Below are positions 29,830-32,847 of a stretch of 32,847 bases of DNA, piece after piece; positions within the stretch are counted from its first letter, which is position 1; each line of letters opens with the position of its first letter. Under the pieces are notes generated by a model that saw only the letters and a program-made list of their open reading frames with translations, did no database searches and had not been told where the DNA came from. This stretch comes from Diplocarpon mali (Eukaryota; Ascomycota; Leotiomycetes; Helotiales; Drepanopezizaceae), in assembly GCA_024741835.1 (NCBI GenBank), contig JAENRP010000429.1:1-32847 (forward strand), in the 5' to 3' direction. The translations under genes and the position numbers were made by a program.

Positions 29830-31260
29830 ACCTCTTAAGTTAAGCAACCTTTTAATTAAAGAGGATACTCCTTAAAACCCTGTAGAAGACGAATCCCTTA
29901 TACCGGCCGACTCTATTAGTAAGCCTCGACTAGCCCCCTCTTTAAAATAAACCTTATATAATATAGAAGATATATTAACCTCCTTTAAATAAGAAGCTTT
30001 AATCTAACCTATCTCTTATATTAATATAAAGGCTAAGAGAGACGACTTTTTTATATTACTAGGGTTTTGAACTAAAGCAGGTAAGAGATCTACTATATAT
30101 AAGGATCGACTAGTAGTAAAGGAACGCTTAATAGAATACTACTACTAATATATTAAATAATAAGATTCGGTAGTTTAAAGTTTTTATAATTATATTTAAA
30201 GAATAAAGGAAGCGACTATACTTATAATTGCGTAGCTGCGAGAAGAACTTAAAACAACCTAAGAGATTAGCGCGTATTAAAAGAACTTAGTAGAAGAGTA
30301 ATAATATACGAACTTAGCTAGCTAGCTAGCTACTTTTATTTTATAAAGCCGACCTCTCTTTGAAAATCCTTATAGAGATCCCCTTACTGCCTAGCTTAGA
30401 TAGCCTATTAAAAGGGAATCCTATTCTAATACCCTTGACTTCGAAAGATAAAGTCGAACCCTTAAACCTAATTGCTAGGTCCACTTAATAAAGATCAAAG
30501 ATCTAAACCCCTTTTTAAGTAAAGGAGATATTAAGGTTAAGGATTAGATCTTCAATATATAGTAGAAGATAAAAGTTAATTATACGAAGTTCCTTAATAA
30601 ATCGGTCGCCTTAATATATACCGCTAGTTTAATAATAAAGGACGCTTAAAGCTTAATCCGAGATCGGCTTATAAAAGGATCTATTAGATAAATTAAGATA
30701 GCTGCGCAGCTATTCCGAATCTTATAAAGGGCCTATAGAATTAGTAAAGAAATAGAGCGATAAATAGCTAAAGACGATTAAATAAAGTTTAAATAGGGAA
30801 ATATCCCCTTTATAGCCTTTTAAGCCGACTTCTATAGACTAGCTTTTAAATTAGAGAAGTCGACTAACAACTAATATAAGGCGCTTTAGAATAAGGTAGA
30901 AGTGTTTTTACTAAAGTAACTCTCTAATCGGAAGTTCGACTACCTTAAAGACTTGGCCAAATGGTTTATAAATAAAGAGAATCGATAACTCCACCTTTTA
31001 CTATAACGCTTTAACTAAAATGAGTATTAGGCTAAAACTTCTAATTGGCCTTCTTCTACCTCTTAATAAATAGGACCTATATACTATAAATAAGCCCTAA
31101 GTCATTTTTAAAAGGAATTAAGCACTACCCTTAGGCCTTTAATACTTAGAGATAATAAACGCGCCCTTTATAACTAAACCTTAAAGCCTAACGATACTTA
31201 TTATAAGTATAGATAAAAAGGGCACTATAGCCAAGACTGCCTTAAATAGTATAAGATTAT
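29830..31260 (+). pseudogene. E gag relic
   Basis: One main forward frame carries capsid-like sequence, with stretches such as IRQIKIAAQLFRILQRAYR (about 30681-30737) and IPFIAFQADFYRLAFKLEKS (about 30804-30863) that match the gypsy gag core ending in F-x-F-Y-L-A-L. A zinc knuckle at 31199-31240 reads YYKYRQKGHYSQDC: with Cys-to-Tyr changes reversed it is C-x2-C-x4-H-x4-C. About 29701-29830 is leader or lost N-terminus. Stops and the altered Cys codons show that it is dead. Confidence 0.78.
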
Positions 31261-31499
31261 ACTAGTAGAGAAAGGTCGTAATAAACTAGAGAATAATGCT
31301 AAGATAATAGATAATATAAAGGAATTAGGAAATAAATCGCTTTAGGATTTCAAGTATTACTCTTAAAGCGCAATTAATACTAAGAATCGGTCGACCTATT
31401 TAGGCTAATTAGAGGCTAGCAATTTGTAACCTAGTGCCGACTCTATTAAAGAGGATGCTATACCGACCTAATAGTCCTAATAGACTATAGGGCTAATGC

Positions 31500-31800
31500 C
31501 TTAGGAATTATTAATTGTAAGATACTCCTCTCTTTAATTATATAATTAAAGCTACTAACTTACTACCTTAAAAGACCAATCCCTTTATAAGGATTTGATA
31601 AACAACTTAGCAAGGCTATTTAATAGGTTATATAAATAAATATTACAATTAATAAATACGACTTTAAAGGATAGTTCTTCTTAGCTGCCGACTTAGGCTT
31701 ATATAATATAATCTTAGGTTGCAAGTAGCTAGCTAAATAAGATATAATTATCAATTGTAAGAGGAAGAAGCTATATTAGCTTAACGTTTATCAATTGGAT
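31500..31800 (+). pseudogene. E protease relic
   Basis: The segment after about 31560 reads RPIPLQGFD, then INITIN near 31635-31655 and FFLAADLGLYNIILGC near 31675-31725. This is the retropepsin block F-V-DLG-YD-ILG typical of gypsy elements. The catalytic Asp motif upstream is not readable with confidence. Confidence 0.7.
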
Positions 31801-32149
31801 CAATAGGACGCTGACTAAAGAGATTAGCAATAGCTTAATAAGACTAGTATCCTTAGACTGCCGAAAGCTCTTAAAGACCCTTTGATTAAGTCTAAGGATA
31901 TACTGATATAAGACTTTAATATACGCCTGATTAATTATAAATAATAAAGAGAGGAACTTAATATTAATACCCTTTAACTAATAAGTATAGATATATCGAT
32001 AATCTTAAGGCCAGCCTTTAGAGTTAGCCTCTATTAAACTAATATTAAGATCGGGTCAGTTACGCTTATAGAACTGGATTATCTCTTTAAAAAAAGAAAT
32101 AGAAAGACCTCTTATATCTTAACTTAATATAAAGCTATTATTCGCCAAT

Positions 32150-32847
32150 TAGACTTAGGGATAGATAGGACCCTAATTTATATAATAGAAGAGGAAGAAC
32201 TTAATGCGCTTAGCAAGCATAATACTCTAAGACCTTAAGAGGCCTATGAGTTATACGCTAAGTTACTACCCTTCTTTTATAACTTAGCTATATGCTTTTT
32301 TAAAAGCGCCGCAAATACGCTACCTTTATCGCAGCTAATCAATTATAAGATTGAGTTTAAAGGACTACTATTAATAATGAAAATCGCCTACTTATATAAA
32401 ATAAGCGAGCTTAAACTTAAGAAGATAAGGGAATACCTTATAGATAATTTAAAAAAGGGATTTATACAATTATCTAACGCTGCCTTCTTATCGCCTATCC
32501 TATTTATAAAGAAACCTAAAGGCGGCCTGCGGTTCTATATTAACTACTAAGAGTTAAATAGACTTATTAAAAAAGACTAGTACCCCTTCCCTTTAATTAT
32601 AAAAACCCTCGACCGACTTAGGAATGCGACGCTCTTTATAAAGCTTAATGTCTACTATATATTCTATTGTATCCTAATAGACCCTAACTCTATAATATAG
32701 GCAGCCTTTAAGATAAGGTATAGCTCCTTTAAACTGGTAGTACTCTCTTTTAAATTATATAATAGCCTAGCTACCTTTTAGCAATATATTAATACTATCC
32801 TAATAGAATACTTAAACAACTTTTACTTTATATATATTAATAATATT
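32150..32847 (+). pseudogene. E reverse transcriptase relic, cut by window end
   Basis: A LPLSQLINYKIEFK segment near 32320-32365 and LKKIREYLIDNLKKGFIQLS near 32415-32475 are followed by SPILFIKKPKGGLRFYINY (about 32488-32550), all standard gypsy RT landmarks. YPFPLI and TL-LIKLNVYYIF follow. The YVDD box reads YINN at 32833-32844, three bases before the window ends. Confidence 0.88.

Larger units (their letters stand above)
29701..32847 (+). mobile_element. Gypsy element E, partial
   Basis: This forward-strand Ty3/gypsy relic abuts the A' 3' LTR and runs off the window. The order is gag, zinc knuckle, protease, RT. No LTR of its own is visible on the left, so its 5' end has probably been lost at the junction with A'. 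Confidence 0.85.

Noticed and set aside
1..32847. Host genes, tRNA, rRNA, centromere or telomere repeats
   Set aside because: I looked for them and saw none: all recognisable protein sequence is retroelement-derived and no telomeric or tRNA-like pattern was noticed by eye. A profile search could still find a short relic.

Overview
This window looks like repeat-induced-point-mutation (RIP) heterochromatin of a filamentous ascomycete. No intact gene is visible. It is strongly AT-rich and short of CpA and TpG, and every long reading frame that matches a known family is cut by TAG/TAA codons. Differences between repeat copies are almost all C/T or G/A transitions. The fungal assignment is an inference from RIP plus the retroelement types; nothing points to a species.

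The window is a stack of nested LTR retrotransposons of five families, named here A to E. From left to right: (1) 112-14299, reverse strand: copy A(-), a Ty1/copia element whose 5' LTR lies on the right. It carries two later insertions: element D (4300-5248), a miniature element built as LTR-internal-LTR-internal-LTR, and element B1 (8001-14185, forward), a full-length copia element sitting inside the A LTR. (2) 14300-15234, reverse strand: B3, a B-family fragment that was the target for both A(-) and B2. (3) 15235-22102, forward: B2, with its 5' LTR, interrupted at 17715-20679 by element C, which has 248-bp LTRs and a gag-like relic on the reverse strand but no visible pol; a 55-base N gap lies inside C. 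(4) 22103-29700, forward: A', a second A copy with two 197-bp LTRs. (5) 29701-32847, forward: E, a Ty3/gypsy relic with gag, zinc knuckle, protease and the start of reverse transcriptase, cut by the window edge.

Nothing here works together as a pathway. What can be read is a history. B3 is older than A(-) and B2. A(-) was later hit by D and B1; B2 was later hit by C and A'. Target-site duplications support B1 (TCTAG), D (TTAGA) and C (TTAA), and uninterrupted sister copies elsewhere in the window serve as empty sites for D, B1, C, A(-) and A'. RIP then acted on most of it: the reverse transcriptase YVDD box has become YINN in all four places where it can be read, exactly as TpG to TpA predicts.

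The least ordinary items are the tandem miniature element D with A-type termini; a short imperfect palindrome that is expanded in frame about ten times in the B polyprotein and also occurs in B1's 3' region and in unrelated element C in both orientations; half-tRNA-type primer sites in A, B and D; and a GC-rich CAG/GCA tract in the A 3' region that stays GC-rich inside otherwise RIP-eroded sequence.
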